DNA of 64,000 bases from an uncultured Spirochaetales bacterium (lineage in GTDB: Bacteria; Spirochaetota; Spirochaetia; Sphaerochaetales; Sphaerochaetaceae): contig CASFDW010000007.1 of assembly GCA_949293595.1 (NCBI GenBank), positions 18,576 to 82,575 on the forward strand, in the 5' to 3' direction. Below, in pieces: positions 44,948 through 54,394 of this stretch (positions within the stretch are counted from its first letter, which is position 1; each line of letters begins with the position of its first letter). The notes below the pieces were generated by a model. That model had not been told where the DNA came from. It worked only from the letters and a program-made list of their open reading frames with translations, and ran no database searches. Both the position numbers and the translations under genes were made by a program.

Positions 44948-45840
44948 CCTTGTTTCTTAGCATGCGGATGGGTCGAATCATAAACCCTCTTCAGCTTGGC
45001 CGAAGACACATGCGTATATATCTGGGTCGTAGAGATGCTCTCATGCCCCAGAAGCTCCTGCACCAGGCGTATGTCGGCGCCCTTGTCCATCATATGGGTG
45101 GCAAAGCTGTGGCGGAGCGTATGGGGTGTGAAGGTCTTCTGCAGACCGAGAATCTTCCTATACTCATCAAAAATAATATGTGCGGAGCTAAAAGGCAACC
45201 TTCCACCCTTTTCACCAAGGAACAAAGCCTTGTTTTTTGCGCATCCCTTCTCCTCGGCGTAGGTCCTTCGTACCTCGAGGTAGCCCTCAAGCTCACCGAC
45301 GACATCCTTTCTGAGGAACAGATACCTGCTCTTTCCACCCTTCCCCTTTATCAGGATCCTGCGCTTCGACCATTCTATGTCGTCCACGTCGACCCCCAGG
45401 GCCTCGGAGATCCTCGCTCCGGTCGTATATATGAACAAGAACAGGATATGGTTCCTCCGCATCACGTAGCCCGGGCCGTCCACGGCAAGCAGACGGGCTA
45501 TCTCAGCCTCGCTCAGAACCGATGGAAGCCTCTTCTCGTTCATCTTCAGGCTGATCATGTCGAACGGATTGCCCTCCACGATGCCCTTCTTCTCCAGATA
45601 CGTGAAGAAAGAACGAATGGCGCTGAGCTTCCTGAGCATGCTCCTTTCCTTGTACCGCCCCATGAGGAACCGCACATACTCGCGTGCGTCGTGGATCTCG
45701 AACTCATCAAGATCGATGCCGCGGCCCTCCAGATACGAACAGAAAGCCGACAGGTCGTTCCGGTAGCTCTTGACAGTGTTGTCCGACTCACCCTTCATCG
45801 TACGTATGTAGGCGAGGTATCCCTCGATCAGCTCTTCCAT
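44944..45840 (-). CDS. xerC: Site-specific tyrosine recombinase XerC
   Basis: The 298-residue protein has an N-terminal SAM-like core-binding domain and a C-terminal catalytic domain. The catalytic domain shows Arg in [11 protein letters not shown], Lys in [26 protein letters not shown] and the nucleophile Tyr in TTQIYTH. With XerD it resolves chromosome dimers at dif. The start at 45840 (MEELIEGYL) is chosen over 45849 because the earlier ATG lies partly in the TATAAT box. Placement before hslV-hslU supports XerC rather than a phage integrase. Confidence 0.93.
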   Translation of the reverse strand: MEELIEGYLAYIRTMKGESDNTVKSYRNDLSAFCSYLEGRGIDLDEFEIHDAREYVRFLMGRYKERSMLRKLSAIRSFFTYLEKKGIVEGNPFDMISLKMNEKRLPSVLSEAEIARLLAVDGPGYVMRRNHILFLFIYTTGARISEALGVDVDDIEWSKRRILIKGKGGKSRYLFLRKDVVGELEGYLEVRRTYAEEKGCAKNKALFLGEKGGRLPFSSAHIIFDEYRKILGLQKTFTPHTLRHSFATHMMDKGADIRLVQELLGHESISTTQIYTHVSSAKLKRVYDSTHPHAKKQG

Positions 45841-45847
45841 GCCACCC

Positions 45848-45853
45848 ATTATA
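45848..45853 (-). promoter_or_regulatory. xerC -10 box, leaderless type
   Basis: A perfect TATAAT on the minus strand ends seven bases before the xerC ATG at 45840, and there is no Shine-Dalgarno sequence. Transcription would start at or within two bases of the start codon. Confidence 0.55.
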
Positions 45854-45861
45854 GTTGAAAA

Positions 45862-46479
45862 TCAGAAATTGAACACTCCATATCGGCTTCCTCCTATCCT
45901 TAATCCGTCCCTGCGGGTGCGATAGCATATGCATTTCGGCAGAAGCATGGCATCCGAAAGGCTTGAGACCACGGGACATCCGGAGGCTGCAAGGTCCCTG
46001 TTGGTCCCATGAACGAGGCTTGAGCGCAGCAAAAGCACATCGATGCCACGGTCGAGGGCGGCTCCGGCCAGGCGGGTGTCGGCAACCCCCGCGACGAGCA
46101 CCGTCTTGGAAAAAGACAGCACCAGCTTGCAGATGTCCACATACGGGCTCTCCCGCGACGATGGATGTATGAAACCTCCCGATGTCGCAAACACATCATG
46201 GTCAAAAGGAGAGAAGCTGAGTCCTTTCTCATACGCGAGCGCGACATACAGCGGATTATCCAGCAGCAGGCACGCGTCGGCTATCGTCTTGAGATGCATC
46301 GACGGGGATGAAAGGATCGGCAACCCCTCGCAGGCGGCCTCGACCGCGGAGAAGACTATGCCGTCCGAAGCACTCAGACCGGCATTCCAGCAATGCAGGA
46401 ACAGACAGGACCCGGCCGCGGGAACACGGCCAAGATATCCGTAGCCGGCTCCTGATGCTGAAAAACTACCTCTGTCCAT
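45862..46479 (-). CDS. Reduced DprA/Smf-like protein
   Basis: The 205-residue protein retains a weak Rossmann-like DprA pattern. A LSASDGIVFSAVEAACEGLPIL stretch resembles the SGxAxGID helix. SPFDHDVFATSGGFIHPSSR resembles the SExPPG...FPxRNR region, and a following strand-turn (VLVAGVADTRLAGAAL) resembles VVEA...SGSLxTA. Canonical glycines and the RNR arginines are mostly lost, and length is well below the usual 290-370. Its position just before xerC-hslV-hslU matches the dprA position in Bacillus-like gene order. No clear ribosome site precedes the ATG. It may be decaying or repurposed. Confidence 0.5.
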   Translation of the reverse strand: MDRGSFSASGAGYGYLGRVPAAGSCLFLHCWNAGLSASDGIVFSAVEAACEGLPILSSPSMHLKTIADACLLLDNPLYVALAYEKGLSFSPFDHDVFATSGGFIHPSSRESPYVDICKLVLSFSKTVLVAGVADTRLAGAALDRGIDVLLLRSSLVHGTNRDLAASGCPVVSSLSDAMLLPKCICYRTRRDGLRIGGSRYGVFNF

Positions 46480-46498
46480 GAATATTAATCGGACAGGA

Positions 46499-47239
46499 TC
46501 AGAAAACGTTCAACACCTCGAGATACAACAGCGCGAGAACGGCTATGAGCATCGGCTTGATGATTCTTGTGTTGAATTTGAGCGCAAGGGAGGATCCGAG
46601 CACGTTTCCAAGGATGCTGGACAATGCGCAGGGAATGCCAAGGCGGAAGTCCACACTGCCGTTATGTATGAAAACAAATAGAGCGATGACGTTGCTTGCA
46701 AGATTGAGCACCTTGCTGTTTCCGGCGGCTTCCAGAAGCGAGAATCCGATGAACGAGAACGAAAGTGTCAGGAACATCCCCGTTCCAGGTCCGAAGAAAC
46801 CGTCGTACATCCCGATGACGAAGCTGAACGATGCTATCAGGCAAAGCTCGGTGGATGGCGTGAACCGTCTTCTACCCCCGTATGACTTCTTTTTTATCGT
46901 CAAAATCGTCACGACAGGAATCGCAACCATCATGAGATATCTGAAATACAGGTCCGAATAGACAGTCGCGAGGCTGGAACCTATGAACGAACCGGAAAGT
47001 GAGAACACGATTCCGAACAGGCAGGTCTTAAGCGCGACAACGCCGCCCCTGGAGTAATTCGCCACCGAAAAGAGTGTTCCGAACGTAGAACTGAACTTGT
47101 TGTTTGACAGCGCGGTTATCGGATTGAGCCCGTACGCGTAGTACCCTGTAAGGCTCAGAAGCCCTCCTCCTCCGGCGATCGAGTCCACGAATCCGGCAAG
47201 AAAAACAATGAAGAAAAGGAAAAAACTATTCTGAAACAT
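46499..47239 (-). CDS. TauE/SafE family permease (sulfite/organic acid exporter-like)
   Basis: The 246-residue membrane protein has about eight spans and the family signature FLAGFVDSIAGGGGLLSLTG at residues 14-33, with a second related GMYDGFFGPGTG near residue 140. TauE/SafE proteins move sulfite, sulfoacetate, taurine or other small anions. The substrate is unknown. It overlaps xerD by 14 bases and so is carried on the dcw transcript. Confidence 0.87.
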   Translation of the reverse strand: MFQNSFFLFFIVFLAGFVDSIAGGGGLLSLTGYYAYGLNPITALSNNKFSSTFGTLFSVANYSRGGVVALKTCLFGIVFSLSGSFIGSSLATVYSDLYFRYLMMVAIPVVTILTIKKKSYGGRRRFTPSTELCLIASFSFVIGMYDGFFGPGTGMFLTLSFSFIGFSLLEAAGNSKVLNLASNVIALFVFIHNGSVDFRLGIPCALSSILGNVLGSSLALKFNTRIIKPMLIAVLALLYLEVLNVF

Positions 47240-48161
47240 CTTTGTCTCCGGTCAGGTCCAGAAGGGACGCGAACCTATCATAGGATCCCAAAAGCTCCTT
47301 CGTGTCAAGATGCGTGTATATCTGCGTGGTCTTGACATCGCTGTGTCCAAGCATCTCCTGTATGCTCCTGATGTCCGCACCGTGCTCGATCATGTGTGTA
47401 GCAAAACTATGCCTGAGAGTGTGTACGGTCGCATCAATACCAAGCCTCGAGCATTTTTCGTGGAAGCGCTTGTGCACGGCCTGACGGGTGAGGCGTCCAC
47501 CCCTCCTGTTCAAGAAGAGAGCATTCTCCTTCACCCGTCTTTTATCCAGCAGGAGCGGACGGACGTTGTCTATGTAGTTCTCCACCGCCCTCCTTGCGAT
47601 CTCCCCGATGAACACCACCCTCTCCTTGTTCCTCTTGCCTACGACGCGGATGAAGCTTTCCTCCCTGGAAAAGGATCCGACATCCAGACCGATCAGCTCG
47701 CTTATCCTCATTCCCGACGAATACACGAGCTCGAACATGGTGTAGTCCCTCATCATCAAAACATCCCCGTCATCCCTGAATTCGGTCAGGATCTCCTCGA
47801 CCTCATCCTCGCTGAGGGTCCGCGGAAGATAGATCCTGGTCTTCGGACGGTCTATCGAAAGGACCGGATTGTCGCTCCTCATGCCCTCCTTCACGAGGAA
47901 TGAGAAGAAACTCCTCAGGGCGCTGAGGATCTTGGAAACGGTTCGTTCGTCCAGGCTGAAGGATTCACGCCTCCATACCAGGAAGGCATCGAGATCCGAA
48001 AATGTGAGCAGGGCGGCATCCTTTCCGTTTCCCGCACACCAGGAAAGCAAAACGGATGCCTGCTCGACGTAGGCATCCCTTGTTTTGCGCGAAAGTCTCC
48101 TCTCGAATATCAGATGGTCCGAAAAAAGGTCCAGAAGCTCCGCATCGTCACTTCTTGTCAT
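47226..48161 (-). CDS. xerD: Site-specific tyrosine recombinase XerD
   Basis: The 311-residue recombinase has the catalytic set Arg in [11 protein letters not shown], Lys in [26 protein letters not shown] and Tyr in TTQIYTH. It resembles the XerC of this window but is clearly distinct, giving the expected XerC/XerD pair 1.4 kb apart. It overlaps the ftsZ 3' end by 14 bases, an unusual coupling of chromosome-dimer resolution to division genes. Confidence 0.9.
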   Translation of the reverse strand: MTRSDDAELLDLFSDHLIFERRLSRKTRDAYVEQASVLLSWCAGNGKDAALLTFSDLDAFLVWRRESFSLDERTVSKILSALRSFFSFLVKEGMRSDNPVLSIDRPKTRIYLPRTLSEDEVEEILTEFRDDGDVLMMRDYTMFELVYSSGMRISELIGLDVGSFSREESFIRVVGKRNKERVVFIGEIARRAVENYIDNVRPLLLDKRRVKENALFLNRRGGRLTRQAVHKRFHEKCSRLGIDATVHTLRHSFATHMIEHGADIRSIQEMLGHSDVKTTQIYTHLDTKELLGSYDRFASLLDLTGDKDVSE

Positions 48162-49431
48162 CTTCGCTTCTCGAATATCTCAGCACCGCGGGAATGCTGT
48201 AGTCGTTGCTCTCCCTGGCGCGCTTTCCGAGCTGCTGCTGCAGGTCCTGCCATCTGTTCACAGTTATGGCTGCGGGATCCTGCGAAGACTCCTTCGCCGG
48301 AGCAGAAGGCTGCTGGCGGGAAATCTGCGGGTTTTCAGTCCTGGACGAGAAACCGAGAGCTTCCTTGACCGCGGAATCATCATGACGCTCGGCCCTTGTG
48401 AAACTCTTGTTGAACATCTCTGCCTCGGCCTGGCTTGCGGCGATGTCGGGCTTGCGTTCGAACCCCGTTGCTACCACGGTGACCTTGATACGGTCGCCAA
48501 GAGCCGGATTGTAGCTCTGTCCCGCGATCACAAGCACGTCCTCGGCACAATTCTGCGTTATGATCTCCACGACGTCCTGATACTCCTGGATTGTGAGGCT
48601 GTCACCTCCTGCGAGGTTGACGAGCACGCTCTTCGCACCGTCAATGCTGGCATTCTCGAGCAACGGATTGTTCACGGCAAGCTTTGCCGCCTCGACCGCA
48701 CGGTTGGCCCCTTCTCCGAAACCGAGTCCGATGAGAGCATCACCCTTGCCCTTCATCACTGTCTTCACGTCTGCGAAATCAATATTGATCTCGCCCGGCT
48801 CGGTGATCAGGTCGGAAATACCCTGTACCGACTGAAGCAGTGCGCTGTCCGCTATTATGAACGCCTGCTTTATGGGTGTGTTGGCATCGACGATGTTGAG
48901 CAGATGCTGGTTCGGAATGAGTATCAGCGTGTCGACCTGCTTGCGGAGCTTCTCTATTCCGGCCTGGGCCAGGACAAGCTTCTTCTTGCCCTCGAATGCG
49001 AACGGGGTCGTGACAACTGCAACGGTGAGCGCCCCGCAGCCCTTTGCTATCTCGGCGACCACGGGTGCGGCACCAGTACCGGTTCCGCCCCCCATTCCGG
49101 CGGTGATGAAAACCATGTCCGCATTGTCTATGGCGGCCTTGATCTCCTCCTTTGACTCGACTGCGGCCTTCTCTCCGACCTCGGGCTGGCCACCGGCTCC
49201 CAGACCGCCGGTAAGCTCCTTGCCGATTGCGATCCTTGTCTGGGCGTTCGATCTCTGAAGGGCCTGGACATCGGTGTTCAACGCGACGAACGAAACCTTC
49301 TTCAGGCCTGCTGCAATCATGCGGTTTATTGCATTGCCGCCGCCTCCGCCGACTCCGACGACCTTGATTATGGTCGGTGCCGCCTGTTCCCCGGTCGTGG
49401 TATCTTCAATGTCGAAAATATCAAAGTTCAT
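48148..49431 (-). CDS. ftsZ: Cell division GTPase FtsZ
   Basis: The 427-residue tubulin homologue has the GTP-binding [18 protein letters not shown] near residue 110, N-terminal [15 protein letters not shown] and the T7 loop region [12 protein letters not shown] variable linker leads to the C-terminal peptide [11 protein letters not shown], which binds FtsA. AAGGAG precedes the ATG by six bases. The intact C-terminal peptide argues for a functional Z ring. Confidence 0.97.
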   Translation of the reverse strand: MNFDIFDIEDTTTGEQAAPTIIKVVGVGGGGGNAINRMIAAGLKKVSFVALNTDVQALQRSNAQTRIAIGKELTGGLGAGGQPEVGEKAAVESKEEIKAAIDNADMVFITAGMGGGTGTGAAPVVAEIAKGCGALTVAVVTTPFAFEGKKKLVLAQAGIEKLRKQVDTLILIPNQHLLNIVDANTPIKQAFIIADSALLQSVQGISDLITEPGEINIDFADVKTVMKGKGDALIGLGFGEGANRAVEAAKLAVNNPLLENASIDGAKSVLVNLAGGDSLTIQEYQDVVEIITQNCAEDVLVIAGQSYNPALGDRIKVTVVATGFERKPDIAASQAEAEMFNKSFTRAERHDDSAVKEALGFSSRTENPQISRQQPSAPAKESSQDPAAITVNRWQDLQQQLGKRARESNDYSIPAVLRYSRSEDDKK

Positions 49432-49441
49432 CTATCTCTCC

Positions 49442-50674
49442 TTAAAACAGCTTGCCCAGCAAGCCCTTCATCTTTTTCGAAAAACCAACCTTGTCCTTCC
49501 TCGATGAGACGAGGACGCCGCTGTCGCGGAACTTCTTTGCCTCTATCTTCACAAGTCCAAGCACAGTGGAGTACTTCGGATCGATGTATTGCCTGTCCAG
49601 GCCGTTTATGGCCACGGGGAACCCGATCCTTGCAGGAAGGCGGAATATCTCCGCCGCAAGCTCCGTCGCCCCTGAAAGGAGCGCGCCTCCTCCGACAAGC
49701 ACGATTCCGGCTCCGAACGGTCCGTTTATCTCCTTCTTCTCCAGCTCACCCTGCAGGAGCGAGAAAATCTCGGCCATCCTCGGTTCTATCACCTTCGCAA
49801 GCTCCCTCTTCGGGAATCTGAAAGAAGGCTTTCCTCCGACTGCAGGGGTTATGATCATGTCATCCGGACTGACGCTGGGGGTATGGCACGACCCGTCGGA
49901 AAGCTTTATGGATTCCGCCGCAACCCTAGGAAGCTGGAGCATGTATGCGATGTCTCCGGTGACGTTGTCCCCGCCGAATCCGACACCGCCGACATAGACG
50001 GGAGAACCCTGGCAGTAACAGATCATGTTGGTCGTACCGGCGCCTATGTTGATGATGATGGCACCCATCTCCTTTTCCTCGCTGGTCAGCACGACCTCGC
50101 TGTCCGCAAGGGACTGCAGGACCATGCGCTGGACCTGTATTCCGGCCTTCTGGATGCATTTCCTCTGGTTCTGGCATATCGACGAGGATCCGGTCACAAG
50201 AAGCACCCTTGTCTCGAGCCTGTGGCCGAGCATGTCGATGGGATCCTTGATACCGGAGCGCGAATCGACCTGGAAATCCTGCACCAGGGTATGGAGTATC
50301 TCCGTGTCCTGGGGAAGGTCGTGGGCCCGGGCAATGTCTATTGACTTGCGGATGTCCTCGCTCGTTATCTCCTGATCCTTGTTGGTTATGCCTACGGCGC
50401 CGTTGGAGCATATTCCCTGTATGTGGTCGCCGCCGATTCCAAGAATCACGCTGTTCACCTCCGTACCGCTCTGCAGCTCCGCGTCGCTTATTACGGAATT
50501 GATAGCCTTCAATGTCTGCTCTATATTCACGATACTGCCGGATTTGACCCCTTCGCTGGGGCGTTCTGCAATAGCCTCGATCATGAGCTGCCCGTCACGC
50601 GAAACGCTCGCGATAACAGCTCTGATCGAAGAAGTGCCGATGTCCAATCCTAAAAGCGTCTTATCCGTTGCCAC
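49442..50674 (-). CDS. ftsA: Cell division protein FtsA
   Basis: The 410-residue actin-like protein tethers FtsZ to the membrane. It has the phosphate-1 motif GLDIGTSSIRAVI, the 1C subdomain, INIGAGTTNM (phosphate 2), and GIVLVGGGALLSG (adenosine). A C-terminal amphipathic helix (KKMKGLLGKLF) serves for membrane binding. The start codon is GTG, one base after the ftsQ stop. Confidence 0.95.
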   Translation of the reverse strand: MATDKTLLGLDIGTSSIRAVIASVSRDGQLMIEAIAERPSEGVKSGSIVNIEQTLKAINSVISDAELQSGTEVNSVILGIGGDHIQGICSNGAVGITNKDQEITSEDIRKSIDIARAHDLPQDTEILHTLVQDFQVDSRSGIKDPIDMLGHRLETRVLLVTGSSSICQNQRKCIQKAGIQVQRMVLQSLADSEVVLTSEEKEMGAIIINIGAGTTNMICYCQGSPVYVGGVGFGGDNVTGDIAYMLQLPRVAAESIKLSDGSCHTPSVSPDDMIITPAVGGKPSFRFPKRELAKVIEPRMAEIFSLLQGELEKKEINGPFGAGIVLVGGGALLSGATELAAEIFRLPARIGFPVAINGLDRQYIDPKYSTVLGLVKIEAKKFRDSGVLVSSRKDKVGFSKKMKGLLGKLF

Positions 50675-50675
50675 T

Positions 50676-51419
50676 TTATACCACCACTTTATGTCTTATC
50701 AGGACGTTGTCCTTTATTTCATATCTTCTCGTACCGAGAGCGAAGGGAAGCACCGCCTCCCCGTCTAGTTTCTCCAACAGCGTAACCAGATATGCCGCAT
50801 CGGTGTTTTCCATTATGTCGATCCAGCAATCCTGATCCGCCATTTTCAGGCTCAGGGTTCCGAATCCATTGCCGTCACCTGGCTGATAAACAGCAACGGA
50901 TACCAGCTTCTGATTATACATAAGAAGCGAAGATATTTCCAATAATAATGCTACCACCGAACCGAAACCGTTTTCAATGCCGTATCTGGAAATATAATCA
51001 AGGCTGGAAGAGTCAAGGACAAGGGGAATGAAGCACTCCCCGAGAACCCGTGCATCTTCCTCCCCGATCATCCACAGCCCGTCAGGAGTGCAGAAAAAAC
51101 AGCGTTCCAGATCAGTGAGAACCAAACCATCCTTTTTCAATTCCAGCCCGACCCTCAGAGTCGACGGAAATTCATAATCCACATTGCATGACCCGACATA
51201 GCAAAGCTCCTCAAACCTGTCCTCCAATGCCGAAAGGCTTATGGAGAACCTTGACGTTCCTTCAACCGAAAGGCATATCCGCTCCACCGAAGGCGTTGCG
51301 GGCATGCCGTCGATCCCGACACGGCCTATCCTCGCCACCGGCAGGAGCCCCAGCGCAAAATATGCGGAGGCCGCAACAGCCAGGATCAGGAATGCCGCCT
51401 CAATCGCGCGCCTTTTCAT
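50676..51419 (-). CDS. ftsQ: FtsQ/DivIB-like division protein
   Basis: The 247-residue bitopic protein has a membrane helix at residues 5-25, a POTRA-like domain (about 30-100) and a beta domain, the usual FtsQ layout, though similarity is low. It belongs to the FtsQ-FtsL-FtsB divisome complex. The gene order ftsW-ftsQ-ftsA-ftsZ supports the call. It overlaps the ftsW 3' end by 20 bases. Four cysteines (two CxxC-like pairs near residues 72 and 110) are unusual. Confidence 0.8.
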   Translation of the reverse strand: MKRRAIEAAFLILAVAASAYFALGLLPVARIGRVGIDGMPATPSVERICLSVEGTSRFSISLSALEDRFEELCYVGSCNVDYEFPSTLRVGLELKKDGLVLTDLERCFFCTPDGLWMIGEEDARVLGECFIPLVLDSSSLDYISRYGIENGFGSVVALLLEISSLLMYNQKLVSVAVYQPGDGNGFGTLSLKMADQDCWIDIMENTDAAYLVTLLEKLDGEAVLPFALGTRRYEIKDNVLIRHKVVV

Positions 51420-52569
51420 ATCCCCTGCCCGTTATGTGCATGAACCTGTAAAGCAGGGTGCATTCCAGGACGGTGATGAAATATTCGAGCGGATTCGCGC
51501 TGAAAAACGGCAGGCTGATGCCCGTCGTGAAAAGAACACCGCTCGCCACAAGCATGCTCATCGCCGCCTTGGCTACAATCGCGAACGTGAAACCCATCGT
51601 CACGATCTTGATGAAATCGTCCGAATTCTTTTCCGCTCTTCTGGCGCATCTGATTCCCAGGTACAGAAAGAGCGTGAAAAGAAGCATGATCATCAGCACT
51701 CCGACCAGACCGAGCTCCTCGGCCATGTTTGCAAAGATGTAGTCCGTATGGACGGCATCGAGGTGGCCGAGCTTGTAATACCCGGCACCGATCCCCTTTC
51801 CGAAGAAACCGCCCTCCGCAATCGCGCTTATCGAGGAGCTCAGCGAAACCGCCGTCCGGTTGTTGGAAAGGAACGGCATGAGACGGGAGAACATCTGCTC
51901 CAGAAGCGCCGGGGATGCAAGGGCCAGGACTATCATGAAGGAAAAAAGATACAGGATGAAGAGCGCGATATGCGGCTTCTCCAGCTTGGAGGCGTTGAAG
52001 CATACGGCCAGGACAAGAATGTAGAGAGCGGCATAGCTGTAGCTGCCGCAAATTGTCATCAAGAAGACGGTGGCCAGACTGGAGACAAAGACTCCGAGAT
52101 ATGCCCAGCCCCTCCTCTCCTTCTCCCTGATCTTGGGAAAGACCGACGCGATCTGGAGAACAGACGCGAATATGACGAAATCGCTTGTCCTGAAGAAAGG
52201 GTTCCCCGGAAAGGAGAACGTTCCGATACCGAAATAATCTGTAACGGCGTTGTAGATCAGAAGAAGCATGGAAAGAGGGAAAAGCACCCAGTGCAGACGC
52301 TCGAGACGCCGTCTTGGGAGGAAGAACAGAATGATCCCGGTGACGATGCCCAGGATGAGGTAGAGCGTCATCTCCAGAAGATAGTAATAATGTGGGTTCC
52401 CTTCCCTGAGCGCGGTGTCGTAGCTGGCGCTGTATGCGCATATGAGGCCGAACATGGCCAGTGCAATCGTGATGCACAGGAATGTGAAGGGAGACAAGGA
52501 CCCGCTGAGCTCCTCCTCGTTTATGTCGCGAAGAGTGAAATCATCATAGTTCTTCTCGTAGTTCTCCAT
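51400..52569 (-). CDS. ftsW: FtsW/RodA/SpoVE family peptidoglycan polymerase
   Basis: The 389-residue SEDS protein has ten predicted spans and the catalytic-loop signature GAGYYKLGHLDAVHTDYIFANMAEELG near residue 280, including the conserved HTD aspartate. The QPSE(F/L)xK motif common in the family is replaced by NPFFRTSDF near residue 136, so the protein is divergent. SEDS enzymes polymerise glycan chains from lipid II together with a class B PBP, which is not encoded next to it here. The ATG at 52569 is preferred to the TTG before it. Confidence 0.88.
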   Translation of the reverse strand: MENYEKNYDDFTLRDINEEELSGSLSPFTFLCITIALAMFGLICAYSASYDTALREGNPHYYYLLEMTLYLILGIVTGIILFFLPRRRLERLHWVLFPLSMLLLIYNAVTDYFGIGTFSFPGNPFFRTSDFVIFASVLQIASVFPKIREKERRGWAYLGVFVSSLATVFLMTICGSYSYAALYILVLAVCFNASKLEKPHIALFILYLFSFMIVLALASPALLEQMFSRLMPFLSNNRTAVSLSSSISAIAEGGFFGKGIGAGYYKLGHLDAVHTDYIFANMAEELGLVGVLMIMLLFTLFLYLGIRCARRAEKNSDDFIKIVTMGFTFAIVAKAAMSMLVASGVLFTTGISLPFFSANPLEYFITVLECTLLYRFMHITGRGYEKARD

Positions 52570-52699
52570 CAAAACCTACCACCCTTTGCCAACAGCCACA
52601 GCAGGTGCCGTGTTGCCAAAAAAGGCAGACGGGCTACCTGCCCACCTGCACTTTTTTCCGATTATATCACATATACCTGTCCAGGTATAATCATATCTT

Positions 52700-52987
52700 C
52701 TATCTTGAACCGAGCAGAAGACCGTCCTTTTCCTGCATGCTCAGAAGTATGTTCTCGGTTTCCGAGGCATGCTGCATTGAAGCCATCGTCTTCCTTATTG
52801 CCCTCTCCTCGGCATCAATCTCCACGAGCCGTGCGTTCTCATACCTGATTCCAAGATCGAGACTCCTGTTGACTCCCATCTGCCAAAGCGGAATGAAAAG
52901 CAGCAGGAAGGTGACAAAAAAGGCCGCAAGCACCAATATCTTGTGATTTCGTGTGATCCTCAAGGATCCGTTTGCGTGTTCTCTCAT
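52700..52987 (-). CDS. ftsL: FtsL-like small divisome protein
   Basis: The 95-residue bitopic protein has a basic cytoplasmic N-terminus, one membrane helix (about residues 14-36) and a helical, coiled-coil-prone periplasmic tail, the FtsL/FtsB architecture. Sequence similarity is too low to name alone. The call rests on size, topology and position directly after rsmH (4-base overlap), where ftsL sits in most dcw clusters. A 127-base gap follows, where ftsI and the mur genes would be expected. Confidence 0.7.
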   Translation of the reverse strand: MREHANGSLRITRNHKILVLAAFFVTFLLLFIPLWQMGVNRSLDLGIRYENARLVEIDAEERAIRKTMASMQHASETENILLSMQEKDGLLLGSR

Positions 52988-53871
52988 ATCCTTTCGACGA
53001 CCCTCAGCTTCGCGCTTCTCGAGGGTGCGTTCTCCTCCTCTTCTCTCTGTGTAGGAAGCACCGGCTTCTTAGTCAGTATCCTTATCGACGAAGCGTCCTT
53101 CTCCTCGTTCTTGAAGAACCACTTCACTATCCTGTCCTCAAGGGAATGGAACGTGATGACCGCGATCCTGCCCCCGGGCCTGAGCACCCTTATGGCATTT
53201 TTCAACGCAGGTTCTATCCGGTCCAGTTCCCTGTTGACCTCTATCCTCAGGGCCTGAAAAGTCCTTGTGGCCGGACTTATCCGCCCGAAACGGTATTCCT
53301 TAGGCACACAATGGAATATCACGTTCTCCAGATCGCTCGCGGTCTCTATCCTGCGGACCTTCCTCTCCTCCACGATCGCCCTTGCTATGCGTCTGGAATA
53401 CCTTTCCTCGCCGTAGCGGTAGATCACGTCTGCAAGTTCCTGCTCGCCGTATCCGTTCACAACATCCGAAGCATCGAATTCCTGACCCTCGTCGAGCCTC
53501 ATGTCGAGCCTTTCGGAGCTGTGGAACGAAAATCCCCTGCCGCTCTCCTGGTAATGGAAGATGGAGATGCCCAGATCGAAGAGTATCCTGTCAGCGCTTT
53601 GGCTTTCCGCTCCGGCAAGATAGCTGTCGAACCAGGTGTTCACCGGTGTGAACCTCCCTCCGTACGACGCAAACCGCTCGACCGCCTTTTTCTGGATCTC
53701 CCTGTCCCTGTCGAGGCCTATGACCTTCAAATTGGGGTATCTCTCCAAAAAAAGGGCGCTGTGCCCTCCTTCCCCGGTCGTGCAGTCTATCAGGACCTTT
53801 CCGGAATCATCGTCCAGTGCAAGGTAATCCAGCACCTGCTCATGCATCACCGGGTAGTGCAGTATCTCCAT
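52984..53871 (-). CDS. rsmH: 16S rRNA m4C1402 methyltransferase RsmH
   Basis: The 295-residue SAM-dependent methyltransferase modifies N4 of C1402 in 16S rRNA. It shows the HYPVMHEQVLDYL start, the SAM loop DCTTGEGGHS, DRD, DLGIS and the C-terminal RPGGRIAVITFHSLEDRIVK. The ATG overlaps the mraZ stop; a GTG one codon earlier is possible. Also called mraW. Length is typical. Confidence 0.96.
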   Translation of the reverse strand: MEILHYPVMHEQVLDYLALDDDSGKVLIDCTTGEGGHSALFLERYPNLKVIGLDRDREIQKKAVERFASYGGRFTPVNTWFDSYLAGAESQSADRILFDLGISIFHYQESGRGFSFHSSERLDMRLDEGQEFDASDVVNGYGEQELADVIYRYGEERYSRRIARAIVEERKVRRIETASDLENVIFHCVPKEYRFGRISPATRTFQALRIEVNRELDRIEPALKNAIRVLRPGGRIAVITFHSLEDRIVKWFFKNEEKDASSIRILTKKPVLPTQREEEENAPSRSAKLRVVERI

Positions 53872-54323
53872 CACTCCCCCTTCAGCCCTTCGGCGAGATC
53901 GGCGAGGGACGACGTGTCCTCCTCCAGCGCTTTTTCATAGACCGCCGTGTTCCAGATCTCGACGTAGTATCCGGTCCCGACAAGCGTGATCTCGCTTTTT
54001 GTGGTGATCGAGTACTTTTCCCTCAATGCCGACGGAACATTCAACCTGCCCGCGCTGTCCATCTCGATGTACACCGCAGGGGCGATAAGGCGTCTAATGA
54101 GACTGCGCTTCCCCCGATCGAACATAGCACTGTCGGAGGAAAGCACAGCCTGAGAAAACCGATCTTCGAAGTAGGAAGGAGTCATGAGCATCAAGTGGTT
54201 CTCATCGAGACCCGGAAGTACGACCAGCTCCTGGGACTGTAGAGCCTGACGCATGCGCGAAGGAAGCAGGAACCTGCCCTTTTCGTCGACATTCGTGTTG
54301 TAAATTCCGGTAATCATCTTCAT
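53871..54323 (-). CDS. mraZ: Transcriptional regulator MraZ
   Basis: The 150-residue protein contains two AbrB-like MraZ repeats, with NVDEKGRFLLPSRMR near residue 10 and EMDSAGRLNVPSALR near residue 89. MraZ binds clustered repeats upstream of its own operon and represses the dcw cluster. Those repeats are visible just upstream. It is the first gene of the division operon. Confidence 0.96.
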   Translation of the reverse strand: MKMITGIYNTNVDEKGRFLLPSRMRQALQSQELVVLPGLDENHLMLMTPSYFEDRFSQAVLSSDSAMFDRGKRSLIRRLIAPAVYIEMDSAGRLNVPSALREKYSITTKSEITLVGTGYYVEIWNTAVYEKALEEDTSSLADLAEGLKGE

Positions 54324-54330
54324 AAGTACA

Positions 54331-54394
54331 CCACTTTCTGGGATTTGCTACCACTTCTATCCACTAACTTACACCAATATGGGATTTTTTGCAA
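54331..54394 (-). promoter_or_regulatory. mraZ promoter with phased MraZ-type boxes
   Basis: On the minus strand TTGCAA (54394-54389) and TAAGTT (54371-54366) are separated by 17 bases. Immediately downstream AGTGG repeats start at 54365, 54355 and 54335, spaced 10 and 20 bases, so they lie on one DNA face. This spacing fits autoregulation by the MraZ ring. Confidence 0.7.

Noticed and set aside
44944..48161. Two tyrosine recombinases that could mark an integrated element
   Set aside because: They sit in conserved chromosomal contexts (before hslVU and after ftsZ), have XerC/XerD length and motifs, and there are no attachment repeats, tRNA junctions or phage genes nearby.
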